DNA of 64,000 nt. Origin: Smallanthus sonchifolius (Eukaryota > Streptophyta > Magnoliopsida > Asterales > Asteraceae). A program made the position numbers and the translations under genes. Position 1 is the first letter of the stretch. Each line of letters starts with the position of its first letter. Positions 11,937 through 23,338 of this stretch are shown in pieces. Where the stretch lies: contig CM042019.1 of NCBI GenBank assembly GCA_023525975.1, positions 79,296,344-79,360,343 on the forward strand, in the 5' to 3' direction. The notes beneath the pieces were generated by a model. That model did no database searches and was not told the origin of the DNA. It was given only the letters and a program-made list of their open reading frames with translations.

Positions 11937-14218
11937 TGTAGGATCGATGTATTACAAGATGGTTCTGTTTAGTTGATATTGACGGAAACAATAACAACTA
12001 TGCAATGCAACAAGAAACAATGAGAATACTGATAAATGCAAATTGTATTACTCTTCATTGTTAACAAGTTACAGAGAAAACTCTAAGGAAGCATACTTAC
12101 AACTGAAGAGAAATAATACATATAAAGGAACTTAGAATCAAGACAGACCCTTGATTCTAAGGATCAGATCAAACGCAATCCGTTGATCTTTTACAGATAG
12201 AAGCTACACTACAATTGAAGGACAACAAGAGGACAACTGTAGCAAAAAGACAACTGCAAAACAAAAAGTCTTCTCAGGAATCTTTGAAGGAGACTTCAGA
12301 AGTAGTAGCATTGTCTTTTGTCATCTACGCCAATAACATTCCGTCTGCTGATAGGTGTGTCAGTGTTGCAGTAGAGGATGTCAGTAGTAAAGTCAAAGCT
12401 GCTGATGATTTGATGATGTAGTGCAAAGCACACATCTTTATTCCTAGTGTTTTCATGTGTTTTTACTTAGTTTTGTGTTCGTTTTGAGTCGTTTAAGTCT
12501 GTATTTGAGTCTATTATATTTTTTAGGAGCTCATGTGGAATAGGAAGTGAATACATGAAGAAACCGAGCAAAAGAAGAAAGCCTAAAGTTCAAAAGTCAA
12601 AAATGTTGAACATAGAGTTCTCGCGGTACGCGAGAGAGGAAGAAGAAAGCCTCGCGGTACGCGAGGAAATCCAGAAGCGGCCGCGACTAATTTATTCCTC
12701 GCGGTACGCGAGGAACCCAGCCCAATGTCTCGCGGTACGCGGGAGACTAAAATTCCGAGAAAACCCTAAATTCGAATTAAATAGAATTTGATAGCCATTA
12801 TGCAAGGAGTTCGATTGTTTGCCGTCTGGAGAAGGTCCAAGGGCGATTTTGAGAGAAAAAGAAGAAGATTGAAGAGTAAAGGTTGAAGCTTTGGATCCCG
12901 GGTTTGTAGTTTTACTTATTCGGTTTTCAAGATTCGATTTTTGTATTTGATTGCATTGTTTGAAACCATGTCTTTGTTTGATACTTCTGTTCTAGTTGTT
13001 TTAAACATGATTCTTGGCTAAAACTCTAATATTGCCTGGGTCTTGGATGATTGCTTGTTAAAGTTGCGATTTTTATCGGTTTTGGATTTGATTAATGGTT
13101 TAATGATTTTGTAAAAGGTTTCTTGATGATAATTATGATGAATATGTATGCTTAGATATGGTGTATGTTTGATTATTATTCCGTACGTTGATTATGGATG
13201 TCTTCCAGTTTGATTTGCGTATCTAGGTCATAGACTTTAGGGTTTGTGATTGTTTGTGTGGTTTGCTAGAAATAGTAGCCATAGGAGTTGTGATTGAGAG
13301 TCATTAGAACTGAGTGTGTATCCTATCTCAATACCCGAGAAGTGATAGATAGTCATTTAGTCTTCGTCATTAGGAATTCGAGTGTCAGTTGTCTGAGAGG
13401 AAGTTGGTATTAAGTGTCTAGTGATTGTTGCTATTCTGAATCATAGTTCTTATCTTGAGATTACCCCGTGCATTCTTCGAATGTATTGTGGACAGTGAGA
13501 CTGAAAGGTGATCTGTCTTTCGGGTACTTTATCATTGTTGGAGAGACCGAAAGGTAATCCACTATCTGGTGAGTTATTACATCTTTAGGTTCCTTAGTTG
13601 GTGACACCCTGAGAGTGACTAGGGATCTACTAGGTTGTCAAGAGCTGTTTCCTTAGAAACCCAAATCCATCATAGTTTCCAGAACCGGTAGAAGTAGTGC
13701 TTTGCAAGTAGGATTCCGACCTAGATACTAGTTCTTCATCTTGATAGCTTGAGTCGATCTTTTGTTTGCTGCATTAGTAGTTAATCTTTAGTGTAGTCAA
13801 CCCCCATCAATCAATCTTTAGTCCGAGTCAGAGTCTAGTATAGTTATAGTAGTGTCTCTAGGGTTCGATAACTCGGTTTACCATTAAGCTGTGCTGCACT
13901 CGATAGGTCCACTTGCCTGTCAGTGCGGTTTAGTTGAAGGTACTCCATTTATTACTTAGGAGTCTAGGTTAGGTTTTGTTAGTTTTATATAGACCGTCTG
14001 GGCGACATCATTTGCCTATCAGTAGCATCAATGTATGATGCTGCTAAGAAGCCTATCAGCAACAACATTGAACTTCAGTAGATAAAGCCTATCAATAACA
14101 TAGTTGTTGATCAGCAACAAAGTATAACTATCCGCAGCAACTTCATCAATAGTAAAATTGTGGAGTCTGCAACATTTATACTTGGAGAGTTTTGTAACCA
14201 TCAGTCTTTATCTCTACA
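11937..14218 (-). repeat. 5' LTR of copia element 1, split by a solo LTR
   Basis: The LTR is bounded by TGTAGAGATAAAG at its minus-strand start (14,218) and CGATCCTACA at its end (11,937), matching both ends of the LTR at 60,512-61,173. Without the inserted 12,414-14,010 unit it would be about 685 bp. The part at 14,011-14,140 contains degenerate CTATCAGCARC motifs corresponding to the palindromic array of the sister LTR. Bases after the right end read GATTA, the expected half of a duplication whose partner is off window. Confidence 0.85.
12414..14010 (+). mobile_element. solo LTR of the Athila-like family
   Basis: A 1,597-bp unit starts TGATGTAGTGCAAA and ends GGGCGACATCA, like the LTRs at 32,957 and 39,703 but clearly more diverged. 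Flanks are TTTGA (12,409-12,413) and TTTGC (14,011-14,015), a 5-bp duplication with one mismatch. Four copies of a hairpin motif with arms CTCGCG/CGCGAG around GTA lie at 12,620, 12,651, 12,698 and 12,729; the last has a changed final base. Confidence 0.88.
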
Positions 14219-17060
14219 GATTAATTTCGTGATTAATTAGCCTAAATTGATACGTGTTATTATTTGACATTCTGTGAATCATTATTGTGAATTAAATATG
14301 TGACATATTCATATGTTACAATAACTTAGATTCTAGACATATTTCTAGATTATTAGGCCTATTGGGCCCAATATCATAGATTAGGCCCATTAACTTAAAC
14401 TAGACATCATACACGAGAAATTAAAATCCAACTATTTTTAGTTTCGTTAAATAATAAAACATTACATGATTTTATGTCTCATAACTTATTGGGATTATTA
14501 GGCCCAAATTGACATTAAATCTATGGATTCTGCCCAAATTTAATTATTAAACCCCAATTTAATTAATTAAAGCCCGGTTAGCATTTAGATCTTAAACCTA
14601 AGCCCATTTAATCAAACCCGACTTGTTAGGCTTATTGGATTCGGCCCAACCCGACCCAATACTAATTTTAGTTAATTCTAACTAGAAAAACTAACTAGGT
14701 TACTTAAAATTAACTAAAACTAACAAAGATCCATCAAAATCACCATATATCTTTAAAAATACACAACACCATACTTATGACTACCACTTTTTCAATAAAA
14801 TCAATAACACATTACCTCACTCTGCCCCCTCACCATGGCCGCCCTACCCCTACCCCTTCTCGGCGCACAACCACCCTCACACACCTTACTTTTTTTTTTA
14901 TCTAGAATGTCATGCTTCTTTAATGAACATACTTGCCTTTTGACAAACTACACACCTTACTTTGCAAGGACATGCACCTACTTGTCAAATAATTGAGAAA
15001 ATCTTGTACCCCCTATCCTTTTTCCCTTAAAATCGGTCAACATCACCCCACCATCACGTCCATGTCTTTTTTTTTTCAAAATTCTACAACACACCATCAA
15101 ACACCATGCTTTGATAAGTGACCACACCACCATACCTCTTTGTTTATTACAAAGACCATGTCTAGACATCAACATTTTCAACTTTACTACACCATCATCC
15201 TACACCTTACTCCTTCATATTATAATAATGGATGCCATTCTCAGCCATTACCATTTGGCCTATAAATTAAGACCAAGACCTTAAGAAAAGCACACCACAA
15301 CACCATATAACATCTCTCTCTCTCCCTCTCCTCATTTCTGGTCGCAAGGAGCAGCCCCCTCCCCCTTATTTCGGTGCCTTTGAACCGAACCCACACACAA
15401 CATACACAATCTCGTAACTGCATGCCAGAAAACATATACCTTACTTCATTTGACCATAAACTCCCTCGTTTCTTGGCCAAATCGTTCCATTCTTTTTCTG
15501 GAACGAACCTCGGCGAGTCCCTAAATAATCCAACTGGAATCACTTGATTTCATGGAGATTTCGTCCCCCAAACAACCCCTAAACCAAGACTACGCCAGTG
15601 AACTAGCTGTTGTGATCTTTCTTTTCTTTTGCCATGTTTAAGGTACCTCTAGAACTCCAAATTTAGTGATTCTTTCTCCTAATTTCTTTGGATTTCAAGG
15701 CTCTTTATTTTATAAGAAAACCCCAAGTCATTTGAGTTTTTATATCTACCACAAATCTGTTTTAAAGTGACCTAAAAACTTTAAGATTTGGAAACAAAAG
15801 ATATTATAGTCTAAATGTATAAATGACTTGATTTTATAACAATACTTCATCCTACATCACAAATGTCTTACTAAAATCTTTTAAACTTGTTTATGTTTGG
15901 ATTATCCTCCTATGATATCCCTAAATAAGAACCAAATATAAGAAGTGACTAATTATTTTGCTAAAAATAAATATATACTTTAAAACCTAAATTTATAAAT
16001 ACTATGAACTTGGCATATATTTATTTTGTTATGACTTTGGTTTATGTTAGTCAAAAATAATATTATGGTGAAAATCTTGGGATTTAGAAACTTGAATAAA
16101 AAACTGTTTGGTTTTAAATGGAAATTATTACAAAAACAGCTGTTATAACGCCGGATTTTCGTCACAATATAAGATATATTATTTTTGGACATAAAAACAC
16201 ATGCTTTTTAAACCTAAATTCCCTTTCCATCATAAAAACAATAAACTTGACCGTATACACGTGTTTTGGACAAGGCTTGCAGGTCCTATTATAAGCCGAA
16301 ATGTTGTCCGAACACCGACTTAACAAACTTTCACGAACCTATTTCTTACGCTTCGTGCTAGGAATAGTCCGTGAACTTCATTAGCATCCTTTTTATAGGA
16401 CCCTCTTAGGACGTTGACCTGACAAATTCTCGTTAGGGATCTTCCTTGACGAAACCACAGAATTTAGGTGAGTCATCGCAACCCCTTTTTCTTAACTATT
16501 TTAGGGGAAAACATGCTTACTTTGAAAACTATGTGATATGCTTTGATATCACTTATTAAGCTTGAAAAACTTATACGTTATGTTTTAAACGTGTTATGCT
16601 TAAAAGCTTATATATTATGCTTTTAAAAACTTATTATGCTTGTAAACTTATACATTATGTTTTTTTAACTTATTATGCTTGAAAACTTATACATTATGCT
16701 TTTAGAAACTTATCCATATACTTGAAATTTCTCATATTGGAGATTTATCTGGTATATTTTAAACATATTGTTTATGCTTTGAAACTGATACATACATACA
16801 TGGAACTTACTTTACATTGACACTTATGTATCATGCATTAAAAACTTACATGCTATACTTCGAGACTACTTTATGTTGAGACTTAGATACATTAGGCATA
16901 TGTTACACGATGTTAATTGCATGAGGCTATTATCACACTAAGTCCCCTAGACTTTCACACAATCATTTAACTCATGGATTCGAGCCAATTGATTAATATA
17001 GATAGTACTATCGGGGTTGACAACCCCATTCATTGCCTTGTTGGACGCGTCAACCAACAT
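14219..17060 (+). mobile_element. Ty3/gypsy-type LTR remnant
   Basis: No reading frame is convincing here. The composition is that of a long plant gypsy LTR read on the plus strand: repeated GGCCCAA/AGCCCA motifs (14,350-14,680), a TATA-like CCTATAAATTAAG near 15,260 followed by a CT-rich tract (15,306-15,340), and a GGTGAGTCATCGCAACCCC segment near 16,467. A similar segment occurs in the remnant near 27,270. Its left end was cut by the copia insertion at 14,218. The family is inferred only from style. Confidence 0.5.
16530..16870 (+). repeat. degenerate tandem repeat, CTTGAAAACTTATACATTATG type
   Basis: A unit of about 26-40 bp resembling GCTTGAAAACTTATACATTA recurs roughly seven times with drift. 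It lies at the 3' side of the LTR remnant and shows no coding sense. Confidence 0.65.
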
Positions 17061-17451
17061 AATTTTCTTTTTTAACATAAATATCATAAAATCAAAAATA
17101 GTCTTGCAAAAGACTATGTATAAAAAATAAATTTAAACTAGAATTCTATTTTAAAAAATGTTATATATTCATTGAACAACTGTTCTGCTTATTTTTTATT
17201 TACTTTATCTATGTTTCAATGTGAATTTTATTCAAAATCGAGCTTTACATAATAATGTGCAAGTTACCAAAGCATAAACGTACAGGTAATCAAAGTTGTT
17301 TCGATGTTTTGTTTTTTTACTCTTACAACTTTTACAACTTTTAAAATATGTTATTTTATAAAATTCCAAATTTGCCGTTAGAACATGTTTATTTGTCGAC
17401 CGTTTTGACACTGTTCTTTTTTTATACAAGTTTCGAATATAATCGACGCCA
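17061..17451. other. AT-rich intergenic stretch, nothing recognised
   Basis: This stretch is AT-rich DNA between the LTR remnant and the hAT element. I see no gene, no convincing repeat ends and no structured motif. Confidence 0.5.
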
Positions 17452-17459
17452 CCGCCACA

Positions 17460-18121
17460 TAGGGGTGAGCAGTTCGCGGTTCGGAACCGTTAGAACCGGA
17501 CCAATTGGAACCGGAACCGACCCGCGAAATACTAAACAGGTCCGGTTCTCGGTTCTTAATATGGTCATTAAACGGTTCGCGGTTCGGTTCGGTTAATAAC
17601 CCGATGGTTCCGGTTCGGTCCCGTTAGAACCGTTTGTTTAGTTTCCAATTAAAAATCTCTAATAACACAAAGAGACAAAAAGCCCAAGCCCAGCCCAGTA
17701 CGTATATGATCCTTCCTGACGTTCCAATTTTCATTGTTTCAAATTAAAACCCTTTTCCTTCCGACGTTCCAATTTTCCTTCCACAAAACCTCATTGTTCC
17801 TTTCCTTCCAATCCATTATCTTCTTCTGCAAACAAGATTGAAAATATATCTATTTTTTCAAATGGCATATGATGTGACGTTAGATTAGTTCCTTGCTTCA
17901 CCATTTTCCTTTGTGCAGTTCATTTCTTTTGTACTAGAATAATGAAACTTACAATTTTCAGTAAAGCAATATATTGATTGAGACTGACTTTCACCATTCA
18001 GCTTTGGTTAAACTAGTTATGTATGGTTAGATTAGTTCCTTTCTTCACCATTTTCTTCTTGCTCTACGTGAAACTTACGGTTTGCGGTTCTGGTCCGGTT
18101 CGAACCGAATGCTCACCCCTA
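17460..18121. mobile_element. non-autonomous hAT element
   Basis: A 662-bp unit has perfect 12-bp terminal inverted repeats (TAGGGGTGAGCA at 17,460-17,471 and TGCTCACCCCTA at 18,110-18,121). It is flanked by perfect 8-bp duplications CCGCCACA (17,452-17,459 and 18,122-18,129). Eight-base duplications and this TIR style are diagnostic of hAT elements. Subterminal GGTTCGG/AACCGGA motifs are dense within about 180 bp of the left end and also occur at the right end. There is no transposase frame, so movement would need a transposase in trans. Confidence 0.93.
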
Positions 18122-18129
18122 CCGCCACA

Positions 18130-18652
18130 ACACGTGGGTAGTCTGCTAACTAATTGCAATGAGTTATATCCTTACAACATTAATCACAATAAATTTTATC
18201 TTTTGATAGAAAAAGTACATATAATCATCATAAGTTTCATTTATGTCAATGAGTCTGTTTCATTATGAATGTTATGTAAGGTTAAGTTTTCAAGCATCAT
18301 GAAATAAAAAATACACTTAATTTTAACTTAGTGGTATATTTTTCACTAATCTGTAAAGGTCACATTTTTTGTCAAATAACTACCAAGATATATATAAATA
18401 TAATAAGCTATGTATTTTTCTTACTTTGATTGTATATCTCAAGTCTTGTATCAGTTAATCCTCAAATTTGAACTTCTCAACCGGATATATCTTTTCTTCT
18501 TTCCTTTTTGAGAACCCCACTCCATTTGACTTCCAATGAATCTGATTTGATTTCTCAGTCTTTGTGTTTCTGTCACTCCTGTTTTTAAGTTGAAAGTCAT
18601 TGAAAACCGACCAAGATTACGATACATAAAAACACTACAGGATTGTCCATGC
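18130..18652. other. 3' flank of the CH-domain gene
   Basis: This is AT-rich sequence between the hAT element and the stop codon of the minus-strand gene. It should contain the 3' UTR and poly(A) site, but I cannot place either. If the alternative donor at the end of the last coding exon were used, a further exon could lie here. Confidence 0.4.
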
Positions 18653-21600
18653 TCATATGTATGTAAACATGTGAAAGTGGTGGTTGAGAAAGAACCTGAG
18701 GTGAAGCAAAAACAAAATGCCGATAAGGGCTGTGCCTTTGGCTACTGTTTTAAGCAATGGCGCCACATAGCTGGGCTTTTTTTCCGCTCTCTTTTCAGTT
18801 TCTGCCTTCAACAAACCGTCACATGTTCTTTCATCCTGTATGACAAAAACAAGTCTTCTTTCCTCAGAATTATTACAATCTTTCATTAAATTATACGAGT
18901 GTCCGCTGTCTGCTTAACCACATTTCACAGTTAACCTTCGGTTTAGTTTGCGGTTAACCTCTACATATGCAAAATGATAACAATCAATGATATTCACTAA
19001 TCTTTTTTTTTTGAACGGCAACACCTAGATATTCTAGGATAATTGGGTTTCTCCGGGGCAAGACCTAGAACATCCAGGGCAGCGCACCCCAGGAGAAACC
19101 CCCCAACTGGGTAAACCCCCTGACCTGGCCACGGACCCCTTTTTTGCTGTGGCCCTGATTCGAACCCAAGACCTCCACTATGGGAAGTCTTGCGGCTACC
19201 ATTGCACCAAATGGCCAACGGTGATATTCACTAATCACCTCACCCATTTGAAGGTATTAATTTTATGTTTGTTAATAAAAACTAGTGGGGAGTATGAGTT
19301 CTAACCGTGTAGGAAAACTGAAATTTTCTGTTAGGATGTTCGACTTTTGAGTTAAGAATGATATGAAATTTTTGAACTTATCTTTAGCATAAACTGTTCT
19401 TATTTTTCTCTTGTTAGAAAATATAAGCAATTTGGTGCTGTCCAAAGTCCAAACTTGACTTGAACCGAAATTGAACAAGGATATGAAGATACCTTGCTAC
19501 AAGCCTTACTTGTATCTTCAGCACAGCCATCACATCTTTCGCTAAATATAACACCTAAGTGATCATTAAATATGGCATCCACGTTACGAGTCGATTTTGG
19601 ATCAGTTATTTTCATGTCATTTGACCCTCTACCTGCCACATTTTCTTGCATGCTGTCTGCAATGTTTGTGACATCATCCTTCACCAACACCAAATCTTTT
19701 TTAATTTTATTCGGATATTCGAGATCTTCATCTACTGATTCTGTATCATTCCACCATGGTGAGAAAGAGTCTGAAGAGAGCTCTGATTGATTCCACAAAC
19801 CTGACATCTTGTCATAAGTGGAAGATTCCGGAGTTGTGAGATCATCTGGCTCAGACTTAGCATCAAATTCAAAGTCGAAGTCAAGCACACGGCCCAACAC
19901 ACTGCTAGTGGGGGATGCCTCTACATCATCAGGCAACTTCCTCCATACCCTAGATATGGAAGAGTTGGGTGTTGTATTTGAATTATGTGATCCAGTAGCC
20001 ATGCATGAATGGCACAAGCAGTCCTTATCAACTGTGTCTGGCGACTCTCCGGACTCTAAATATAGAAAATCCGCATATGAAGTGTCTGAAAAATGGCTTT
20101 TTGCTTCATCACATTCTTCAAGATACGACTCATCTTCTTGATTATGTGACGCAAAAGAAATTTTCTACAGAGAAGTCCAAAATTTGAAACACAGAATTCA
20201 ATCATTGGCAAAAGGCTAGGGTCAGACAGATCAACTGCAACACTCTCTTTGACGGGTTGTTTTGTAATTTCGTAAACGATTAATATATTTAGATACGCGT
20301 ATAAAATTTTGTTTAATAATGATCCAATTTTCTGGATAAAGCAACATAGGAGGCTTCAAACACCTGAGTATACTTTGGGCGACTTTTAACCCGTTTGACC
20401 TCCTTAGATTTTTGCTAACTTTTTACAGTTTACCTGGTCGACCCATTATCAATAAAATATATACCCAAACTGAGCTACTTTTACATAAATAAGTTTAAAC
20501 TGCCCCGTAAACATACGTGCTTCAACGATAATTTTCGACACCCTTACCCTGTAAGTACAAATTTCCTTCAAATTTATGTGCAAAATTGTGAAGCCTAAAA
20601 CCGAGAGATTGTGTTCTCATATGAAATTAGAATACCTGCCTGGGTTTCAATCTTGCATGTTTACTTTGTCCACAAGTAACACTGGACATAGATGATAGTT
20701 CCAAGCTTCTTCTGATGCATCTAACGGCATCTGTGGACATGGCTACCGTGTTGGTCACAATATCAAAGTCTGGAACCTAACACAAGAAATTAAATAAAGT
20801 TTGTTATCATGTATAAAACTATTTTCAACTTTTCTACGTTAATATATCGAGATTTTTGGGAGGTAACAATACGAATTTCATGAATGTGATCCAAGATGAA
20901 AACATATATATTGCAGTGAAGAAAATCTTAGAAAAGTTCATTTCATCACGGTATGAACCAACCACCAACATCATGGTACTATAAAAAACGACACCTTCTG
21001 CATGCATTCACCAAGAAACTTAATAAAACATTCTATCTCGTTCAATACTTCAATAAGCATCTTTTTTTTGAACGGGGAAACTATTTTAAATGAGTAAGCA
21101 ACAATGTGATTAACAGAATTTGAAGGAATATGTAATATCACTCACATTTAATTGCTTAGACCTAGCCTTCGTTGATAGAGATCTTATACATACACATACT
21201 TTCCGAGTGTTCCTCTTCTCGACAACATCAGATGGGGAGAAAAGATCTACACCACTCAATCCCACAACCTTGCATACCTGCAACAAATTAATCAAGAAAA
21301 AATGAAGTTTAAATGGAGAGCGTTCAAGTCACAACGCTACTACAAGTTAAGGAGCTTGCCTTCAAAAATGAATCAACATTCGAGTAAGGCCTATATCTCC
21401 CACTGCTCTTCCGTGTGTCAACTGGTACAAACATGCGAGCCTTGTAACTTTTGAGCTCCATGTATTTTATTAATAACATGTTCCATAATGTTTTAGAAAC
21501 TTCAAATCTGCGAAATCAAATATGGACTGAATTGAATATTCAAAATGAACAGATTTCAACTTCAGATTTGATATTTAATTATTTTAATAATATGAAGAAA

Positions 21601-23049
21601 TCTTGACAGGCTGAATTGAATATTCAAGTGAAAGAAAGTAAACTAAAAACCCGTACAGAAAATGAAAAAAAAAGCAATAAAAATTGTGGATCAACATAAA
21701 GGGTAAGAACCTACAGCAGCTCCCCATCAGAAAGTAGATCACATATGCTTAGTTGCTCATCAAATCTTGCGTGCAGCACTTGTCCAATCCATATTCTTGC
21801 TTGAGACTAAATCATATGAAAAATTACATAAGTTAAATCACGTGGAATATTAGAACAACTTTTACGATGATACCGCTAACATTATTTATAAGATATGCAT
21901 CAACTCACTGAAAATTTTATATTTTACATTTACAACAAACAATGTGGAATGAGTTGATGTGCGTAGAAAAAATGAAGTCCCTACAACGTATGGATAGTTA
22001 TATCACGGCCTTCACATAAGGGGGCCTTCTTTAGCAAAGGCTTTTTAATCTTCACTGCCGTTTATAAATGCAAATCAAACAATAAGCTACAACAAATGAT
22101 GATAACGAGAGTAAAGAATATTTGTTAATAAAATTGTTCATAAAACCAAATGGTTCTATGAGGTCCAAAAATAACCACAATGAGTTCCTCAGTAAAACTG
22201 TTTGATTCACCATTTTCTTGATAAAATATGAAAACTTTGGAGCTACAAACTCAAGTGGTGAATTCGATATCAAAAACAAAAAACGTTAATTTGGCTAACT
22301 CCCAAACAACTCTTTATTATAAACGGAAAATATAACTCAAAAAACCGATTACAATAACTCTCTAACTCTCATAATGAAACCCTGACCCAGTAACATCTAT
22401 TTATACACCCAACCTTGGTGAACAAGAAACCTAATAATCCTAGCTTGGTCATTAAGCAACTCAATAAAACCCCTTAACACATGGGTTGGCCCGTTTCTTG
22501 GGCCAGACAACAATTGAGCCAATATAAACTTATAACCAAAGATGTTTCAAATGGTATTTAGATGTCTGAATTCTTGAAATCAAAAGTGGACTCCGATTGC
22601 GGGATATAAACAGCATAGTTTTTCGCCTCAAATGCATAAATCATTTATTTATATGAGTGTATATAGTTCCCTGTTAGTATGCACAAATTGGTAATAATAA
22701 ATGGATTCCAACTGAATTTGATCTCATACTTTCAGAAAATTGTGCAATTCAATAGAGTTCATCAGACAATGTACAAGTTGACTTTAGAAGTCAAACAATA
22801 ACAACTAGTAAAATCAAACTTCAATTTATACAGCAACAAGTAGAAGAAAACAATTGTAAACCATAAAATCACATATAAATGCTGTTGGTGTTGAAGATCT
22901 ACAGCAGTTTGCATCTGAAAACTGCTTAGATTTGACCTCGAGGGTCAACAAGTAATTTCACAAACACTTGGAAGGTGAAAAAGTACCTGTAAGAAGACAT
23001 CATCAAGCTCACGGAAGCTAGCTGAAGAAGACGAATCATCAACAGCCAT
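18653..23049 (-). CDS. plant calponin-homology (CH) domain protein with C-terminal membrane segment
   Basis: I read seven coding exons on the minus strand: 22,987-23,049; 21,715-21,806; 21,360-21,507; 21,146-21,277; 20,636-20,776; 19,493-20,164; 18,653-18,835. They sum to 1,431 nt (476 residues) with every junction in phase. The protein starts MAVDDSSSSASFRELDDVF. Residues about 22-145 form a CH-like domain (ARIWIGQVLHARFDEQL, GELLFEVSKTLWNMLL, VCKVVGLSGVDLFSPSDVVE, CVCIRSLS). A long acidic Ser-rich region follows, then a hydrophobic segment near the C-terminus (GTALIGILFLLHLRFFL), suggesting a tail anchor. Intron 3 has a GC donor; the others are GT-AG. This matches a conserved plant-specific family I remember with unknown function. 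CH domains bind actin or microtubules in other proteins, but activity here is not shown. The last exon could instead be spliced at CACCTCAG/GTTCTT near 18,694. Confidence 0.87.
19003..19221 (-). mobile_element. tRNA-derived SINE in intron 6, perfect 15-bp TSD
   Basis: On the minus strand the 219-bp unit starts with a pol III A box (TGGTGCAATGGTAGC, 19,195-19,209) and a B box (GGGTTCGAATC, near 19,156-19,166) and ends in about ten A residues. It is flanked by identical 15-bp duplications TGATATTCACTAATC (18,988-19,002 and 19,222-19,236). It lies between coding exons 6 and 7 of the CH gene, in the same orientation as the gene. The perfect duplication suggests a young insertion. Confidence 0.95.
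21807..22986 (-). other. intron 1 of the CH gene (1.2 kb)
   Basis: This interval is bounded by CAG/GTACTT and a TTTAG acceptor. Around 22,300-22,515 it holds sequence in the style of a copia LTR in minus orientation, starting near TGTTGTCTGGCCC and containing GGGCCAACCC. I could not find matching ends or a duplication, so I do not call it an element. Confidence 0.5.
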
Positions 23050-23338
23050 GGCTGATACACCATCAATCGAATGAAGTGGGTTTCAAATCATCCCAGGTGA
23101 TTATTGGGGAATTTGTATGGTCTTGAATTTTAACAGATAACGTCATAAAAGACTCGATTTGTATTTTAATTAAAGAATTAAGAGAAAAACGTACGGAGTA
23201 AAGTAATGCTTTTGTCCCCATCTTCGGATTGTCCGCCAGTTTAAACTCGTCCACCAACGTGGTGGCGCCAACATCACCTGTTACTCCATCCATGCCCACC
23301 TTTAATCCAACGTGATAAGATTTAATATATTTATTCTT
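23050..23338 (-). promoter_or_regulatory. 5' flank of the CH gene, up to the MULE
   Basis: Only about 290 bp lie between the start codon and the Mutator-like element. I see no clear TATA box. The 5' UTR and core promoter must lie here or extend into the MULE terminal repeat. Confidence 0.4.

Larger units (their letters stand above)
1..14218 (-). mobile_element. Ty1/copia element 1 with third ORF, 3' end off window
   Basis: Reading on the minus strand from the right: 5' LTR (11,937-14,218), tRNA-iMet type primer site, gag, protease, integrase, RT, RNase H, spacer, then a large third frame running off the left edge. The domain order protease-integrase-RT-RNase H is diagnostic of Ty1/copia. By comparison with the related copy at 60.5-64 kb, base 1 corresponds to about 61,299, so the 3' LTR should begin only about 130 bp beyond the left edge. 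The element carries two nested solo LTRs (9,834-10,364 and 12,414-14,010) and many stops and frameshifts, so it is dead. A third ORF after pol is known from the Sirevirus group of copia elements. Membership in that group is my inference. Confidence 0.9.

Noticed and set aside
12555..12791. Open frame with SRYAR and LAVR repeats
   Set aside because: The repeats are translations of the LTR hairpin motif and fall inside a solo LTR.
18997..19247. Protein-coding frame MAIWCNGSRKTSHSGG
   Set aside because: It is the SINE body read as protein.
19272..19478. An extra exon between exons 6 and 7 of the CH gene
   Set aside because: The frame reads through the exon 6 donor region, lacks an acceptor, and exon 6 joins exon 7 in phase without it.
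21061..21080. CTTTTTTTTGAACGG resembling the tail of the intron 6 SINE
   Set aside because: Only about 15 bases match; there are no A/B boxes and no duplication.
22300..22515. A solo LTR in intron 1 of the CH gene
   Set aside because: The style is LTR-like, but a matching end and a duplication could not be found.
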